Shown piece by piece: positions 19,905-30,202 of a DNA stretch of 64,000 nucleotides. Position 1 is the stretch's first letter, and the number at the start of each line of letters is the position of its first letter. The stretch is taken from assembly GCA_027923505.1 (NCBI GenBank), contig BROI01000014.1:186001-250000 (forward strand), read 5' to 3'. The notes beneath the pieces were generated by a model. The model was not told the DNA's origin. It worked only from the letters and a program-made list of their open reading frames with translations, and did not search any database. Source of the stretch: Mayamaea pseudoterrestris (Eukaryota > Bacillariophyta > Bacillariophyceae > Sellaphorales > Sellaphoraceae). The position numbers were made by a program, and so were the translations under genes.

Positions 19905-20840
19905 ATGTCATTCAATCAAAGCATTTCCGCTGAACGAATTCGCCAAGAAAATGAAGTGACTGCGGGATTTTTCCAAGTGCTTCAAAAACGGGTTGATCAA
20001 ATTGCGAACGGCCAGGGAGCGTCCAAGTTTGAGCTCGACGAACCAGAACGTCAAGTTTTGCTCAGAATCAACAACTCGGGATTGCTCAAAGGAGCTGCTG
20101 CTGGTATTTTGTCCCTTGTCTTTTTGCGGCGCGTTCGAAGTGGTTTGTTGAATCGCGTCATGCTCAAGGTGCAGCAGCAAAAGCAGCAACAAGCTGGTCG
20201 CGGGCCGACTCATGTCGGAAACAGTCCGTTCCAGCCGCCAGTGCAGCCGATTCCGCCATTATCTACAAACACGCCTCTTGAGAATGTGCTGCGCCGACGT
20301 CAGAATCCCTGGTCACTACCCAATGTTTTGGGTTGGTTTTTGGACATTTCCGTCTCCTTCTTTGTCGCTGCCACATCATCAGTTGTCTTTACGGATCGCA
20401 AAATGGTGTTGGAGAGTGTAAGCAACCTGCCCTTGATTGAAGGCAAATCTCGAATCGCGGTCGAGCTGTGTCCAAGCATGGTGGAGCACTACCGAAAGTT
20501 GTTGAAAGAGCATTCACAGGTTTCCGAAATATTGGAGCATCCGCAGACGGACTATTTGAAGGCAATTCGAGCATTCTGCGTCAATTGCCAGCGTCGCAAG
20601 CGACAGGAGGATATGCTGCGACTTACCATGGGTTTGGATGCAACGTCTGATGTATCCATCCCGTCGCCAGGAGTGACGGTGATGGAGGATGATGTCGACT
20701 TGTGGAGGGATCAAGGCGATGATGGTAGTCAAAATCAAGATGATGGCAGCTTTTATGATGTATCGCAAGAAAATGACTCGACTCAATGGGCAGATGACTT
20801 TGTCTTGGATCAAGGGGAGGATGATAACGACCAGCGATAG
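19905..20840 (+). CDS. Membrane protein of unknown family, paralogue of the 53566-54213 gene
   Basis: This 311-residue protein has two hydrophobic segments. The first is GLLKGAAAGILSLVFL followed by RRVRSGLL near residues 64-85. The second is DISVSFFVAATSSVVF near 150. A conserved block after them reads NLPLIEGKS.IAVELCPSMV. The tail is strongly acidic (residues 250-311), and a Gln-rich linker joins the segments. The same order of motifs occurs in the protein at 53566, so the two define a small family. Two short membrane passes with Gly/Ala-rich faces suggest hairpins in an organelle membrane. No function is known to me. Confidence 0.65.
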   Translation: MSFNQSISAERIRQENEVTAGFFQVLQKRVDQIANGQGASKFELDEPERQVLLRINNSGLLKGAAAGILSLVFLRRVRSGLLNRVMLKVQQQKQQQAGRGPTHVGNSPFQPPVQPIPPLSTNTPLENVLRRRQNPWSLPNVLGWFLDISVSFFVAATSSVVFTDRKMVLESVSNLPLIEGKSRIAVELCPSMVEHYRKLLKEHSQVSEILEHPQTDYLKAIRAFCVNCQRRKRQEDMLRLTMGLDATSDVSIPSPGVTVMEDDVDLWRDQGDDGSQNQDDGSFYDVSQENDSTQWADDFVLDQGEDDNDQR

Positions 20841-21089
20841 ATAGTTGTATGTTCATGTAGACTTTCAGAGCTTGTATAGTATGAAAAAGATGTGCGCCGT
20901 GGAAAACCAAAGTATTCTGTTTCTTGAAATACCTACCGTAGTTATATGTCATAAATAGCGATGCATGAAACACTTTTTACGAACACGGTGAAGGATGTTG
21001 CTGGTAAGTTTTAGTCAACGACACAACTACCGTGGAAAACATACGAAGATATCTTCAGAGTCAGCATAACATTCATCTCGTGAAAGTTA

Positions 21090-21785
21090 CTAACTGTTAG
21101 TTCGCCTCTCGACGCTTCTGGCCAATATACTGCTCCAAAATGCCAATAGTGCGGCGATGTCCTTTCGCATCAGCGTACCACATCCTCCCCAAACCATACG
21201 ATCAGGTATATCGCGAAAATCATCGCCGACATATTTGACGACATCCATTCCAGCAGCCGAGTAGTATCGCACCAGGCGCTTGTGCAAAAAGTCGTCGTCA
21301 TCAATGGCCAAAAACTCGGCTGATTTGCAACCAGCTTCGCGTCCATGCAGCACGCAGAGATATCCCATGAGTAGACCGACACCAAGACTAGTTCCACCAC
21401 CAGTAAACTGTAAATTGTTCATTCGCTCACGCTTGACAATCTTTCGAAACACTTCCATCTTGTCAAGATGCAAAATATTGCCGCGCGTAAAGCCTTCCAC
21501 GTAGCCAAGAATTTCGGTGCGATTTTTAAGTGATCGTGCCGTCGAGCGAAAGCCTGGACCAAACGTAGTTAGGGTAATTTCGAGTCCTTGGTTGTGTGCG
21601 AATTCGTGTAACTGTTCTTTGGTGAAGAGTTTGACATCCTGCAAGTCCACTTTCGTCAATCGTCGACCGTCAACGGATGACCGTTGTTGCACGCGGCAGC
21701 CATGTTGAATAAAGGCTTGTGAAATATTGACAGTAATTGATAGCAAAAATAGCAGATTTATTAAAGTATAATGAATGCGCTTCAT
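21090..21785 (-). CDS. Plastid-targeted protein of unknown function (possible GNAT-like fold)
   Basis: This 231-residue protein starts at ATG 21785 with a signal peptide (IHYTLINLLFLLSITVNISQ) followed by AFIQ. The Phe just after the cleavage point is the heterokont plastid signature. The mature part opens with a helical segment (LFTKEQLHEFAHNQG). It later has FTGGGTSLGVGLLMGYL, and ends with FLAIDDDDFLHKRLVRYY and PDRMVWGGCGTLM. The order and the penultimate strand-helix pattern recall GNAT acetyltransferases, but the acetyl-CoA loop is not clear. The frame open upstream to 21908 is rejected because it would hide the signal peptide. Confidence 0.6.
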   Translation of the reverse strand: MKRIHYTLINLLFLLSITVNISQAFIQHGCRVQQRSSVDGRRLTKVDLQDVKLFTKEQLHEFAHNQGLEITLTTFGPGFRSTARSLKNRTEILGYVEGFTRGNILHLDKMEVFRKIVKRERMNNLQFTGGGTSLGVGLLMGYLCVLHGREAGCKSAEFLAIDDDDFLHKRLVRYYSAAGMDVVKYVGDDFRDIPDRMVWGGCGTLMRKDIAALLAFWSSILARSVERRTNS

Positions 21786-21935
21786 ATCGCCCGGACTGCA
21801 AAGGGCGAGACGACAATGCAACCACTCACAAGATCTGTCATGGTCGTCCGATTGTTGGTGGCAACCGTTCAATCGTGTTTCATCGAGTGTCTGTTCACTC
21901 CGTGCCATAGTATATGTTGATTACGATAATCCTCA

Positions 21936-21962
21936 TGACTCATGAGAACTTGAAATGAGTCA
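21936..21962. promoter_or_regulatory. Two AP-1/GCN4-type sites in a divergent promoter
   Basis: TGACTCA (21936-21942) and TGAGTCA (21956-21962) lie 13 bp apart in the 234-bp gap between the plastid protein (start 21785) and the phosphotransferase (start 22020). These are consensus bZIP sites of the AP-1/GCN4 type. Their role is inferred only. Confidence 0.35.
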
Positions 21963-22019
21963 TTCAATGCGTCAGTGTTTTTCGCTCATCGACCATGGAC
22001 CATCGCCCTTCATCACAAA

Positions 22020-23291
22020 ATGTGCGGCCCTGAAAGTAGCGACACGGAAATGGACTCAGGAATTCTCCTGAAACTACAGCAAGTGTTTCCCGATACTGCA
22101 TCATATCGTACAGAAGCGAGTATTATCCAAGCCAATGCACAAGGTTACAAGCTCGAACTGTTGCCGACTGGAAAGCGTGTCTTTTACAAGTGCATTGTAG
22201 CCTCCGACTTTCTTGAAACAAAAAAGGACTGGCCGGACCTTCGTCGCACGCTGATTTACGCACGCACCGAAGTACGGTTCTATAGCGAAATACTGCCAGA
22301 CTTGCAGAAACGTGGCTTTGACGCAGTTCCTCGCGTATTCCTGGCGCAATGCAGACTCGACGGATGGATCGACGAGACGGAACACGCCACTCAAGAGTGT
22401 AGCAAGGAAAATGCCGCAATCAACATTAAACAACTTTTGGAACCAGAAACCAAAGGCGGTTTTATACTTTTGGATTGCGTAGCTGATGCCCACTACTTTC
22501 AAGAATCTCCTCTAAGCATTGAACAATGCAAACTTTGCCTCGAGGCAGTCGCCAAGCTGCATGCATCGGCATGGCAAGATAAGTCGCTTCTTGAAAAGAT
22601 CAATGGATCGCTGTCAAGAGCGAGCTTCCATTTGCGAATGCGAAACCCCAAGGAGCTTGCTGGCATTGTAGATGCGTGGAATGGGTTTTATCGCGCCTTT
22701 GAAAAGCCTTTTGAAGACGAATGCAACCTTGTCTGGACGGATGCTTTGCGTGACATGGGACGAAGGACAAAAGCAGTGGCAGAGTATGTATCAGCAATCT
22801 TGTCGCCCTCACCATCGGATCGCTATGCAACGCTTGTTCATGGTGATTACAAGTCCTTGAACGTTTTCTTGCCGCGAGACCCTCTCACGCATAATGCCCT
22901 GCTAGTCGACTGGGCGTCGTGTGGCATTGGACTCGGGATGAGTGATGTGGCCATGCATATCCATCACGCTGTGTTGCCTCATTTGCTGGAAGAGGGCGGC
23001 GAGGAGGCGCTTGTGCGGCATTACTGGCAGCAACTGAATACCCTCACAAACTCCGAGTATGCATGGGACGAAGCCTGGAGGCACTACCAGTTTGGTGTGG
23101 TTGATTATTTTCGTTTCTTTTTGGCTCGCATGTGGAACGATGCGACGCCGGAATCTCTTGCTCAAAAGAAGGACAATAAGAACGTGAATCTTATCAATCG
23201 CGACCTTGCATCTGCCTGCGCTTTTCTTGTTGTAGCGGAAAAATTTATGACGACTATTGAAAATGAAATGGGATTGCAATGTGAACGTTAG
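22020..23291 (+). CDS. APH/choline-kinase-like phosphotransferase
   Basis: This 423-residue protein belongs to the aminoglycoside phosphotransferase/EcKinase-like (protein-kinase-like) fold. The catalytic loop is LVHGDYKSLNVF near residue 275 (HGDxxxxN), and the metal-binding Asp is in LLVDWASCGIGLGMSDVAM. YARTEVRFYSEILPDL near residue 80 matches the segment after the ATP-binding Lys. Such enzymes phosphorylate small molecules (choline, ecdysteroids, sugars), and the substrate here is unknown. The open frame from 21975 begins with GTG, so the ATG at 22020 is used. Confidence 0.75.
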   Translation: MCGPESSDTEMDSGILLKLQQVFPDTASYRTEASIIQANAQGYKLELLPTGKRVFYKCIVASDFLETKKDWPDLRRTLIYARTEVRFYSEILPDLQKRGFDAVPRVFLAQCRLDGWIDETEHATQECSKENAAINIKQLLEPETKGGFILLDCVADAHYFQESPLSIEQCKLCLEAVAKLHASAWQDKSLLEKINGSLSRASFHLRMRNPKELAGIVDAWNGFYRAFEKPFEDECNLVWTDALRDMGRRTKAVAEYVSAILSPSPSDRYATLVHGDYKSLNVFLPRDPLTHNALLVDWASCGIGLGMSDVAMHIHHAVLPHLLEEGGEEALVRHYWQQLNTLTNSEYAWDEAWRHYQFGVVDYFRFFLARMWNDATPESLAQKKDNKNVNLINRDLASACAFLVVAEKFMTTIENEMGLQCER

Positions 23292-23981
23292 AATTTTTGC
23301 AAACTTGCTACCTTCTTCGAGGAAACAAACTCGCACGAGATCGTTTACAAGGTTATCAGGCTACATTTCTCTCTCTCCACGCAACTATAAAATGGGTACT
23401 TCCTAGCGAAGAAAAACCTTGGCAAGAAGGGGCAACCGGTATGGCCGACGCATGATAATAAAAATAGGTTGATTCCGGCTTAACATATTGGTAGGTAGGC
23501 ACCTTCCCGGTACTGTACCGGCACATAGCTAATGCTATGAAGCCGGACCGCCGCAAATGGGTGGGTGTGCTTTCCATCAACACCAAGCCGTGACGCAGCG
23601 CCACTGCAACCCGAGGCGGGCTGCAAATCGCATTTGGAATGTGAAGCGCTCCATGCTATTCTGGTGGAGCTCATTGTTTATACACCACAAGCCTTGTGTC
23701 TTATGTGAGTCAACATTGTTTGTTCAAGGAGCCAGAGAGAATATTAGAGTTTGTCGCGAAATGCCGCTTTTTCCCAGTCACTGTATATCTGGCAGGCATT
23801 CCGCATCGCGATTATCGCACCTGCTGCATCGGTTTGCTTGGCTAACTTATTTGTGCTTTCCATAGCAAAGTTCGTTATATTAGTGTTGATATTTATATAT
23901 TTGCCATAGCTTTGATTGGAAGCCGGGGTGCTGCCTAACGAGCTGATAGTGGGATTGCAATTTAAAGCGCGCGGTGAGACA
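23292..23981. other. Intergenic spacer, nothing recognised
   Basis: About 690 bp between the phosphotransferase and the DUF6824 gene. The DUF6824 frame is open back to a TTG at 23916 with no ATG before 23982. No RNA gene or repeat was seen. Confidence 0.45.
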
Positions 23982-25392
23982 ATGCTAGACGGTAGTGAAC
24001 TTGCGCATGGTCTGCAGTCGGCTACCGGCGAAGAAACGGCAGATTTAAAAGACACTAGTAACGGCATGGCAACTATGAGTCGGTCTAGTGAAGATCTTTC
24101 GCCATCTTCCGTCGCAGATGCATCCAAAATACAGAATCATATCATGTTTAACGAGGCTGATAAGGCAAATGGCGCGTTCTTCGAAAAGGAATGTGGGAAA
24201 ACAAAGAGGAAGTACGCTAAGCGAACTTGCTTCGTTGGGGTGCTCGCTTCTCTTTCTGGTAATGATGTGGAACTGCAATTGAAAAAACGAAAACAAAGCG
24301 CGGCTAGCAGAGTAAATAGCAATACTACTAATCGCAAGGCCTCGAAGAAGGTAACGTTTCGCAAGCATTCAATTTCCAATCTTCTTCCTCGAAATGCAAC
24401 CACGGTCAAACAAACTATCGATGTCAAGCTGGATGATAAGCCAAGTCAGCCAAAGGAATACGGTACTAAGGGTGGGGCAGAACGTCGGCGTCGGAGCAAG
24501 CGTGAACGCCATTTACCGCAGAAGCTGGGGCCATCAGAGTTAACGCAAGAAGTGAATGATTGGGATGTGGTCTTTGGTAGGCGAAATCACGGAACACATT
24601 TGGTGGGGAACCAATTACTGTTCAAGAGACTGTGCGAAAGCATGGATGACCGTCTTGGCGAAACAGGGTAAGTTGGTTAAGAGACGTTGCGATAACCTTA
24701 CAACTGCTTTGAGTCAATCTTATGTAATGTTCGATCCCGCCTTAAGTGTCGAGAAGTTGCGCTTAGTTGCAGACCAGGCTATCAAAGAAGTCAAGGACGC
24801 TGGTGGGCGCTTCCTAGAATTTCAGACCCTGTCATACCATGTCAGTGTCAGCAACTCAGTTGCTTTTGATCATATCTTTAACTTCTTACAAGAGTTACAA
24901 GTTATGCGGCAGCGACAAGTTTTTGACGAAGACAAGGCTATTAGAACCTTAGGTGCCACAACAGAAATGGCAGAGGCCTGTCAAAAGCAGCTAACGTCGC
25001 CATCGCAAAGTGTCGCCACGAGCACGCGCGAATCGATTGAGGCTCATCTTGATGATCATGATCAAATTCGCGCTAGCTCGTCATCCGAAGAAAAGGAATC
25101 ACAGGTCGTGTGTTCAGCGGAAAAAATTGAAACAGTCGAAATAGGCTCGATTATCAGCGTATTTTGGCCGTTAGATCAGCGGTCTTACGCCGCCTTGGTA
25201 TTGGATAAGGACGGAAACTCTGCTCAGTTGCGATACTTGGATGATGGATTGAGCGAATGGATTGATTTATCAAAGAACTGGTTTGATGTCGCGGAAGAAA
25301 ACGGAATGGATCTATTGCAAGCTGGCTCCCCTGGTTCGGCTGCAATGAAGAATGCTACCGATGACGATTCAGATAGTTTCTACGATTGTTAA
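23982..25392 (+). CDS. DUF6824-domain protein with C-terminal Tudor-like domain
   Basis: Two overlapping frames are joined by a proposed 46-nt intron, 24668-24713 (donor GTAAGT, acceptor TTTGAG), giving join(23982..24667,24714..25392), 454 residues. The N-terminal 170 residues are disordered and Lys/Arg-rich (GGAERRRRSKRER). A DUF6824-type domain follows, from NDWDVVFGRRNHGTHLVGNQ across the intron to KEVKDAGGRFLEF. The C-terminus has a Tudor-like module (ISVFWPLDQRSYAALVL, LRYLDDGLSEWIDLS). DUF6824 is expanded in diatoms with unknown function, and a chromatin or DNA role is inferred. The alternative is a one-base frameshift, either a sequencing error or a pseudogene. Confidence 0.65.
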
Positions 25393-25549
25393 AAAGTAAT
25401 CGAGTTCTAAAAATTAGATAAATGAGCAGATACGATTTAGTAGTGCTTGCGCGTACATGCATTCGTATTAACGTCCACACATGTTGCGCGGCTGTTTTGG
25501 GCACAAGCATGCGTTCAAAGTATAGCGCTTTCGCATGCTGAAGAAACAC

Positions 25550-27028
25550 TTATTGAAATCTAAAATGCACTCGTTGCCCCTGCTGTTGCCCTCCTTGTTG
25601 ATGGAAGAATCGGAACGGATCTGTATGATGACCGCCGCCGCCACCACCTTGGTTTTCAAAGACTTGCTCGCCCCGGTCAAACTTTGCTCGAAGTTCTTCA
25701 TCCGAAAGCACCTCATATGCTTCGCCAATATCTTGAAACATGCTGTCGGCTTGTTCCTTGTCCTCGGCGGAGACCTTGTCGGGATGCCACCGCAGTGCCA
25801 GCTCCCTGTATGCCTTTTTGATTTCCTTTTGCGTGGCACTCCTCGAAACCTTTAGAATCTTGTAGTAGTTCTTTTCCTTGGACTGCTTGAGCGCCACTCG
25901 CGCCTGCTGCAGTTTCTCTTGCGCCTCCTTCTTTTGGGTTTCGTCCACGGCAAACTCGACGGCGCGATGAAAGGTGTGCACGGCAACTTCCCACTGGCCA
26001 GCGTCTTGCTGGGCCTGACCGAGTGCGTAAATGCCTTCAATAGTTTCCTCCTCCTCCAAATATTGTTCAATTACTGCCAGTGCTTGCGCGTGTTGCTCGG
26101 CATTGGAGTATGCTTTGGCGAGTCGTAGCATGTTTGGTCGGTGCAGCATGCGATTGCCCGGATCAATGTCAATCGCCGCTTGTAAATGTTCAGCCGCTCC
26201 AGCAAAGTCTCGCTTGTCATTGGCTTCGTCAGCCTTTTTCAGCTTCTTCTCAATCGATTTGATCAGCTTATGCCCTTGCTTGCAGTCCTTGTGCTCGGGA
26301 TCAAGCTTGAGTCCTTGTCGATAATGAATGGCAGCATTCTGCAAATCGCCAAGCTGGTAAAAGGCGCTTCCTCGTAGATAATAGGCTTCCACGTGATTGG
26401 AATGCTGCTTCAGCAGTTTACCCGTTTCACTAATGCAGCCATAGTAGTCGGAACTGTAGTATAGCGACTGCGCGCGCGGCCAAATCAAGTCGCTCGCGAC
26501 AAGGTCGACGAACTGCAGGGCCGCATCGTATAGTGCGGCTGCCTCCGCGTAACGTTGCTGCGTATATGCTTCGTTGGCGCGCTGAATGACGCTTTGACAT
26601 TCCAAGGCGCGTTGATAGTCGTGATCACTCTCGTTTGTTTGCTGCGACTGATATTCCGCCACGGCTCGATCGCACTGTCCAAGTTGCACCAACAGTTTGG
26701 CCTTGGTCGACGCATGCGCCTTGTCTAGAGTGGCAGCCTGCGTAATGGCATCCAAGGCATCCATGTAGTTTCGCCTTCGACTTAGTATTTTATATAGCTT
26801 GTGGTAATTGATGGCATTGTCTGGTTCCAGTTGAATGGCACGTTTGAGCATGGAAATGGCTTTGTCGCTGCCGCCGCTCGCCATGGCCTCGTCGGAGCCG
26901 GACCGGAGCTTCCCGGCCGACCACGTGGAATAGTCGGGTTCTGGTACTGCTTGAGCGGAGCATGACGATGATGATGATGATATCAGTGCTAGCCAAAGGA
27001 CCGTGTATCGAAGGACTTGCAGCGTCAT
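25550..27028 (-). CDS. ER-luminal TPR/J-domain co-chaperone, DNAJC3 (P58IPK) type
   Basis: This 492-residue protein starts at ATG 27028 with a signal peptide ([20 protein letters not shown]). About nine TPR-like repeats span residues 40-370 (for example [20 protein letters not shown]). A C-terminal J domain follows at about 385-455 with HPD in [13 protein letters not shown], then a Gly/His/Gln-rich tail. This is the layout of DNAJC3, which delivers misfolded clients to the luminal Hsp70 BiP. There is no KDEL-like end. The TPR array and signal peptide make other J proteins unlikely. The ATG 33 bp upstream is possible but would spoil the signal peptide. Confidence 0.9.
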   Translation of the reverse strand: MTLQVLRYTVLWLALISSSSSSCSAQAVPEPDYSTWSAGKLRSGSDEAMASGGSDKAISMLKRAIQLEPDNAINYHKLYKILSRRRNYMDALDAITQAATLDKAHASTKAKLLVQLGQCDRAVAEYQSQQTNESDHDYQRALECQSVIQRANEAYTQQRYAEAAALYDAALQFVDLVASDLIWPRAQSLYYSSDYYGCISETGKLLKQHSNHVEAYYLRGSAFYQLGDLQNAAIHYRQGLKLDPEHKDCKQGHKLIKSIEKKLKKADEANDKRDFAGAAEHLQAAIDIDPGNRMLHRPNMLRLAKAYSNAEQHAQALAVIEQYLEEEETIEGIYALGQAQQDAGQWEVAVHTFHRAVEFAVDETQKKEAQEKLQQARVALKQSKEKNYYKILKVSRSATQKEIKKAYRELALRWHPDKVSAEDKEQADSMFQDIGEAYEVLSDEELRAKFDRGEQVFENQGGGGGGHHTDPFRFFHQQGGQQQGQRVHFRFQ

Positions 27029-27353
27029 GGTGGCGATGGGCGAACAATGCACAGTGACCAAAAAGCGAAACGAACGAACGGTTGTGAAAAAGGTACGTCA
27101 TCAAAATGTCGCACTGGTTTTCGCTCATTGTCGCACAGGTTTTGATTGATTTCTCCGCAACTTTTTACCACGATGTGCGGACGCGACGATGACCTTCCAT
27201 TGACGCGCTCATTACTTTAGTTGAGCTGCGGCAGTACTGCTACCTATACATAGATATCGCCAACAGAATACAGCATTTATCACCGCTTGCTTGTAGTTAT
27301 ATACATCTCATTTTCTCTCCACCCTCATATATATATACACCATCGCCCAATCA

Positions 27354-29296
27354 ATGTCAAGCAGCCGCCAAATCACTGAAGCGCTCCAGGAGAAGGACGA
27401 TGAAATCAATCACCTCCACGACAAGGTGCAAGCACTCACGGCGCAACTCGCTTCGGCGCTCCAAAGCAACGACAAGTCCGCCTCCAAGCGCCGCCACCAT
27501 CCCCTATCGCCGCACACGATGAACGTGCGCGAAGTGCAAACCACCGCCAACAAGCGCACCATTCACGCGCAGCGCGAGCGCCTCGGCCGCAACGCCAGCA
27601 TCACCACGCAGCAAATACTGGATACGTTGGCGACGGCGCCCGAGTCGCAGCAGGCGCCGAGTCCGATTCAACGCATCATGGACATGTTTGCGCATCCGGC
27701 GCACTACATGGACTACTTGAACTCTGACTTGTTCGCCAAGGATTTGTTAAAGCTGGCATGCAAGATTCGATACTCACTCGAGAAGGAACCTCGAGTTGTG
27801 TTTATACAGAGTCCAGTCTATGTGCTGGGGGATATTCATGGGAATATTGAGGATTTGCACTTTTTTAGTGACAATATTTGGAGACTGGGAATGAGTCTGA
27901 CGGCTGGGAACTTTTTGTTCCTAGGCGAGTTCAACGAGATGTTATGTCGTGACGCCCTTTTTCTACTTTATTCTAACGTAACCGTTTCGTTTTGTTGTTA
28001 TTCAACAGGCGACTACGTTGATCGCGGATTAAACTGTCTCGAGTGCGTGGCATACTTGCTAGCCATGAAGTATCAAATGCCAAACAAGGTATTTTTGCTC
28101 CGAGGCAACCACGAGACGCGCGATGTCAATGGATGGTATGTATATGCGCTGCGTTGCATCTGCATTGCACCAGAGTGAATTCTATTTGTAATTTGACGTT
28201 CAGTTTTTTTACTAAAAAGGTTTCTTGTCACAGGGAGGAACATTACGGCGAACGTTCCTTCATTTACCAGTGCCGCACTCGATTCGGCGATGACTTGGGA
28301 TACCGCGTATGGGAAGGATGCAACCAGGTCTTTGATCGCTTGCCATTGGCGGCCGTCATTGACCAGGACATTTTCTGCGTTCATGGAGGGATTCCTCGGC
28401 CCGTGGGTGTCAATACGACGCGCATTCAGGATATTTTGGCGGTCCCTCGCGTGGCTGGCATTAATCCGCCCTACGAGCATGAGGATGATTTGTATCAGCA
28501 GGTTGCGTCGGATTGCGTTTGGAGTGATCCAGCAAGCGAGGAACAGGAAATGACAACTGTGAATCCTCAAACTGGTTTTGGCCAGTCGCTGCGAGGAGGC
28601 GGCGCCATTTGCTTTGGAAATAAGGCAGTGACAGACTTTTTAAAGCAGCACGAATTGTCTTTCATCATGCGCGCGCATGAGGCGCATGCCGATGGAGTCG
28701 GAATTGGCAAGGGAGCTCGAGTGTTTACAGTCTTTTCCACCTCACAGGACCACAACCAAGGGGCGCAAGCCATGGCGGGTTGTCTCTTGGTTGATAACGA
28801 GAAGATTCAGGTTATTAATCGCTCTCCAGCTTACAAGAATCAGTACGTGCACCGTCGCGACTCGGTGAGTGTATCAAACTTGCCGCCGGATGAGCTGCAA
28901 AAGCGTATGAAGCTTGGCCTTGTCACAACTCCGGCTGCTATGGAGCAAGATGACTCGTCCGAGGAAGAGACGGAGGAAGAATGGATGGATCTTGAAGACA
29001 ACAATCAGCAGCAAGAGCGGGAATCAATGGCGTCCAATAGTAGCAAGGGCGACTATGTCTTTGATGCACGTCGTCGGTCCTCGATTGACCTGGGTAGCTT
29101 AAACGACAACTTTCAGACCGACATGCAACTGACGAATGAGACATCGGGTAGTTTGGCGGAAGCGGAGCCAGATAACAAGCGAATGCGAAGTAAGCGGCCA
29201 TCTGTCGCATCCATTCAGGAAATGGGCGAAGGCCAAAGTGATAGCGACGTTGACACGGTGAATGGCGACGAGGAGGTAAATCTACATTACGCATAG
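27354..29296 (+). CDS. PPP-family serine/threonine phosphatase with coiled-coil N-terminus
   Basis: Model: join(27354..27924,28009..28135,28234..29296), 586 residues. The catalytic domain has GDIHGN, GDYVDRG and RGNHETRD, then [12 protein letters not shown] and [10 protein letters not shown], so all metal and active-site motifs are intact. Residues 1-30 form a coiled coil, and the C-terminal 150 residues are acidic and disordered. Intron 1 (27925-28008) must be spliced as GC-AG to restore the invariant GDYVDRG. It is 84 nt with no in-frame stop, so it can be mistaken for coding. Intron 2 (28136-28233) is GTATGT...CACAG and restores NGWEEHYGE. It is closest in feel to PP1/PPZ-like enzymes, but outside the standard subfamilies. 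Confidence 0.87.
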
Positions 29297-29399
29297 CTGC
29301 TAGTGACGATTAGAGAGTGACGAGAGAAAGGCGGAAGACAACATTTAGCGTCATGCAGTGCAAGCAAATTTAGGCTAGATACAATATCCAGGCAGGTCG

Positions 29400-29816
29400 T
29401 TAATCCTGATGTAGTATGCTTGCTTCTTTCTCTCTATCTTGTTGCTCCTTCAAAGTCTTCTCACCGATTCCTCCCGCATGTTTCTTGAACCAGTCGTCAC
29501 TCTTCCATACTGCTTCGTTGCTTGCCGATAGTTTATTAACTTGGTTCGGCTGTGCTAGACTGACCTTGAGAGTTCGTCCCAGCAACTCGCTGCCATTCAA
29601 ATTGAATATAGCTTCTTCCGCATCATCAGCATCCTCATATTCCGTAAAGGCGAATCCTCGATGAACGCCTTTTGCATAATCCATGGGCAGTTCTACACTC
29701 TTGATTGGTCCAAACGGAAGCATTGCAGCATGCAAAATGTCGCTCGTTGCTTGGTCGGCAATACCGCCAACGTAAACAACTCGCTTGCTGGAAAGAGTTG
29801 ATGCATCGAGCGTCAT
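29400..29816 (-). CDS. Free-standing RRM protein like the N-terminus of cyclophilin E
   Basis: This 138-residue protein has one RRM: RNP2 is VVYVGGIADQ, and RNP1 is HRGFAFTEYED. The sequence after it (GRTLKVSLAQPNQVNK, then SDDWFKKHAGG) follows the PPIE/CYP33 pattern closely. That human protein has an RRM followed by a peptidyl-prolyl isomerase domain and acts in spliceosomes and with MLL. Here the protein ends 40 residues after the RRM, so there is no isomerase domain. The start is the ATG at 29816, and upstream codons to 29993 look non-coding. A spliceosomal role is inferred from the family. Confidence 0.8.
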   Translation of the reverse strand: MTLDASTLSSKRVVYVGGIADQATSDILHAAMLPFGPIKSVELPMDYAKGVHRGFAFTEYEDADDAEEAIFNLNGSELLGRTLKVSLAQPNQVNKLSASNEAVWKSDDWFKKHAGGIGEKTLKEQQDREKEASILHQD

Positions 29817-30202
29817 GTGACTTTTGAGATATAAGTCAAGTAAAAAGGTCGCGTCCGTGCAGCACTTTGACCGTTTGCAATAAAGTTGAAGCAGCAACAA
29901 TATACAGAACTCTAAAGTAGATGTAAGTTGTAACGTGACGACGACGACACGGATGTGCATGATACGAAAAAGTCGCACCGGTTTAACGAACATCTTTTAC
30001 TGTTCGGATCCTACCATGACAAGAAGCAAAAACATAAAGTCTCGCACGTCATGCCAACCAGCTACGTAGCATCGTAAAATATAAAAAGGTGCCTGGAGTG
30101 GCTTTTTGATACTCGATAAATGTTCATTTCCGTCTACAAACATTGACATGACAAATAATGTAAACGGCGGATCACTCGACAAAGAGCAAGCATCGTATAT
30201 CT
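29817..30202. other. Intergenic spacer, nothing recognised
   Basis: About 390 bp between the RRM gene and the J protein, both on the minus strand. It should hold the RRM promoter and the J-protein 3' end. Confidence 0.5.

Noticed and set aside
24556-25392. A separate gene starting inside the DUF6824 gene
   Set aside because: Its first 50 codons overlap the upstream frame and are not domain-like. A 46-nt intron joins the two frames and rebuilds one domain.
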